The notes beneath the pieces are model-generated. The model was not told the DNA's origin. It did no database searches and was given only the letters and a program-made list of their open reading frames with translations. A stretch of DNA of 64,000 bases from CAVVEQ01 sp963804865 (lineage in GTDB: Bacteria; Chloroflexota; Anaerolineae; Anaerolineales; Anaerolineaceae), in the NCBI GenBank assembly GCA_963804865.1, contig CAWDSH010000001.1, positions 1,364,001 through 1,428,000 on the forward strand. The letters are read 5' to 3'. The position numbers were made by a program, and so were the translations under genes. Numbering within the stretch: the stretch's first letter is position 1; the number at the start of each line of letters is the position of its first letter. This document shows positions 63,309 to 64,000 of the stretch, piece by piece.

Positions 63309-64000
63309 TTACTCCGAAATTCTCGTGTAAATACGGCTGGCAACATCTTCAAAAATGCCTGCCAGCGCTGCGCCGCTCGGGGCATAGTAATACTGCCCGC
63401 AGGTCTGGCGGGGACCAGCTGTTTCGCAGGGGTCGGTTTCGCGGTCACCGTCGTCACCCACGGCTGCCATATAACGCAGCAGGTTTTCGCCAGCCGTGAC
63501 CGTCGCGCCTGTCCCGCCAACAGCTCCAAGGCCGATGGAATAAATGGCGATCTCGTTGCCGCCAGGTTCCAGCAAATTCAATGAACGGGTGAGCGCTGTT
63601 TCATCTACCATATCGCGCGCGTAATCCAGCACGCTGTAACTCAGGTTGGGTGCAGTGCCGTCCCAAAGCGTGGCGGGTGGGCAGGTTGAATCCGCAGTAT
63701 CAATGCAGTAGCGCGGTGTGAATGAAAAATCATAACAGGCGGTATTCCACCAACCGGTATTCATCCCGCCGGTGCAGAAACCGTTCGGGTAATTGCTGTC
63801 TACATTTCCGCCGGTATTGATCGTATCCCCGTTTCCTGATCCACCAACACCGCCGAAGGTATCACTCATGTTGACCATACCGTCTGAAAGAAAAACAACC
63901 ACCCAAACTGAACCTGAGCGCCCATTATTTCTCAAGATATTGGATGCCAATGCGGATGCCGCAGCCTGTGCAGGTGGAGAAGGGCGAGAGCGAATCGCGC
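63309..64000 (-). CDS. VWA-domain TadG-like protein, C-terminal part (cut by the window edge)
   Basis: The frame is open to the right edge, so the N-terminus is missing. The visible 230 residues contain the end of a von Willebrand factor A domain: VWVVVFLSDGMVN (beta-4 with the MIDAS Asp) and later LNLLEPGGNEIAIYSIGLGA and YYYAPSGAALAGIFEDVASR. A large loop with many Cys (FCTGGMNTGWWNTACYDFSF) is inserted. TadG-type proteins combine TadE and VWA parts in pilus systems. It ends five bases before the TadE-like gene start. Confidence 0.85.
   Translation of the reverse strand, partial: AIRSRPSPPAQAAASALASNILRNNGRSGSVWVVVFLSDGMVNMSDTFGGVGGSGNGDTINTGGNVDSNYPNGFCTGGMNTGWWNTACYDFSFTPRYCIDTADSTCPPATLWDGTAPNLSYSVLDYARDMVDETALTRSLNLLEPGGNEIAIYSIGLGAVGGTGATVTAGENLLRYMAAVGDDGDRETDPCETAGPRQTCGQYYYAPSGAALAGIFEDVASRIYTRISE

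Overview
The window looks like chromosomal DNA of a Chloroflexota bacterium, most likely of the class Anaerolineae. This is an inference from content: lipoproteins with Thr/Pro-rich linkers, secreted and cytosolic bactofilins, a membrane H+-pyrophosphatase, DUF438/DUF402/DUF3048/DUF4126 family proteins, a RibXY-type riboflavin ABC transporter, and promoters built on TGCTAAAAT/TGCTATAAT. No phage, IS element, CRISPR array, rRNA or tRNA gene was seen. The left and right edges cut genes: an LLM-class oxidoreductase at left and a von Willebrand factor A protein at right.

Layout. 1-6.8 kb: LLM oxidoreductase tail, NarL-type regulator, holin-like membrane protein, secreted bactofilin-like membrane protein, lactate permease family protein, lipoprotein, glucose-6-phosphate dehydrogenase. 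7-9.6 kb: cupin, DUF438/hemerythrin/PAS protein, ferredoxin and a Crp-type regulator, with a perfect TGTGA-N6-TCACA operator in front of the ferredoxin operon. 9.7-12.7 kb: P-type ATPase and a GbsR/MarR-like regulator whose promoter is overlapped by a palindrome. 12.9-20 kb: a signalling cluster (GAF-PP2C phosphatase; Ser/Thr kinase-ATPase-TPR giant), DUF2807 and membrane proteins, M14 carboxypeptidase. 20-28.3 kb: LPG-synthase-like membrane protein, H+-PPase, an unrecognised protein, two TrkA-type K+ gating proteins and a frameshifted P-type ATPase in one operon. 28.6-34.4 kb: L,D-transpeptidase, lone ABC ATPase, DUF402, DUF4126, DUF2085 and DUF3048 proteins.

34.4-37.9 kb: a 322-base gap with a strong promoter, a 17-codon ORF, a pseudoknot-capable hairpin and a terminator (probable small RNA); then a photolyase convergent with a CarH-like B12 photoreceptor-repressor, and a flavodoxin. 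38-42.2 kb: a lipoprotein and a very large SUMF1-fold lipoprotein with about 18 cysteine-rich repeats. 42.4-48.2 kb: epimerase, alkyladenine glycosylase, methyltransferase, bactofilin, proS and holB. 48.2-51.4 kb: a riboflavin ABC transporter under an FMN riboswitch with its own promoter and terminator, plus a LuxR-type regulator. 51.6-64 kb: phospholipase-D-like lipoprotein, M20 peptidase, sulfatase-like membrane protein, FemAB-like acyltransferase, an OmpR two-component system, a CPBP protein, and TadE/VWA secreted proteins with a long Thr/Pro tract.

A technical caution: several genes (DUF3048, flavodoxin, SUMF1 giant, acyltransferase) are broken by one extra G or C in a short G/C run, and removing that base restores each frame. 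This looks like residual assembly error. The P-type ATPase at 25.4-28.3 kb and the TadE gene at 60.8-63.3 kb carry more breaks, of mixed type, and may be genuinely damaged.
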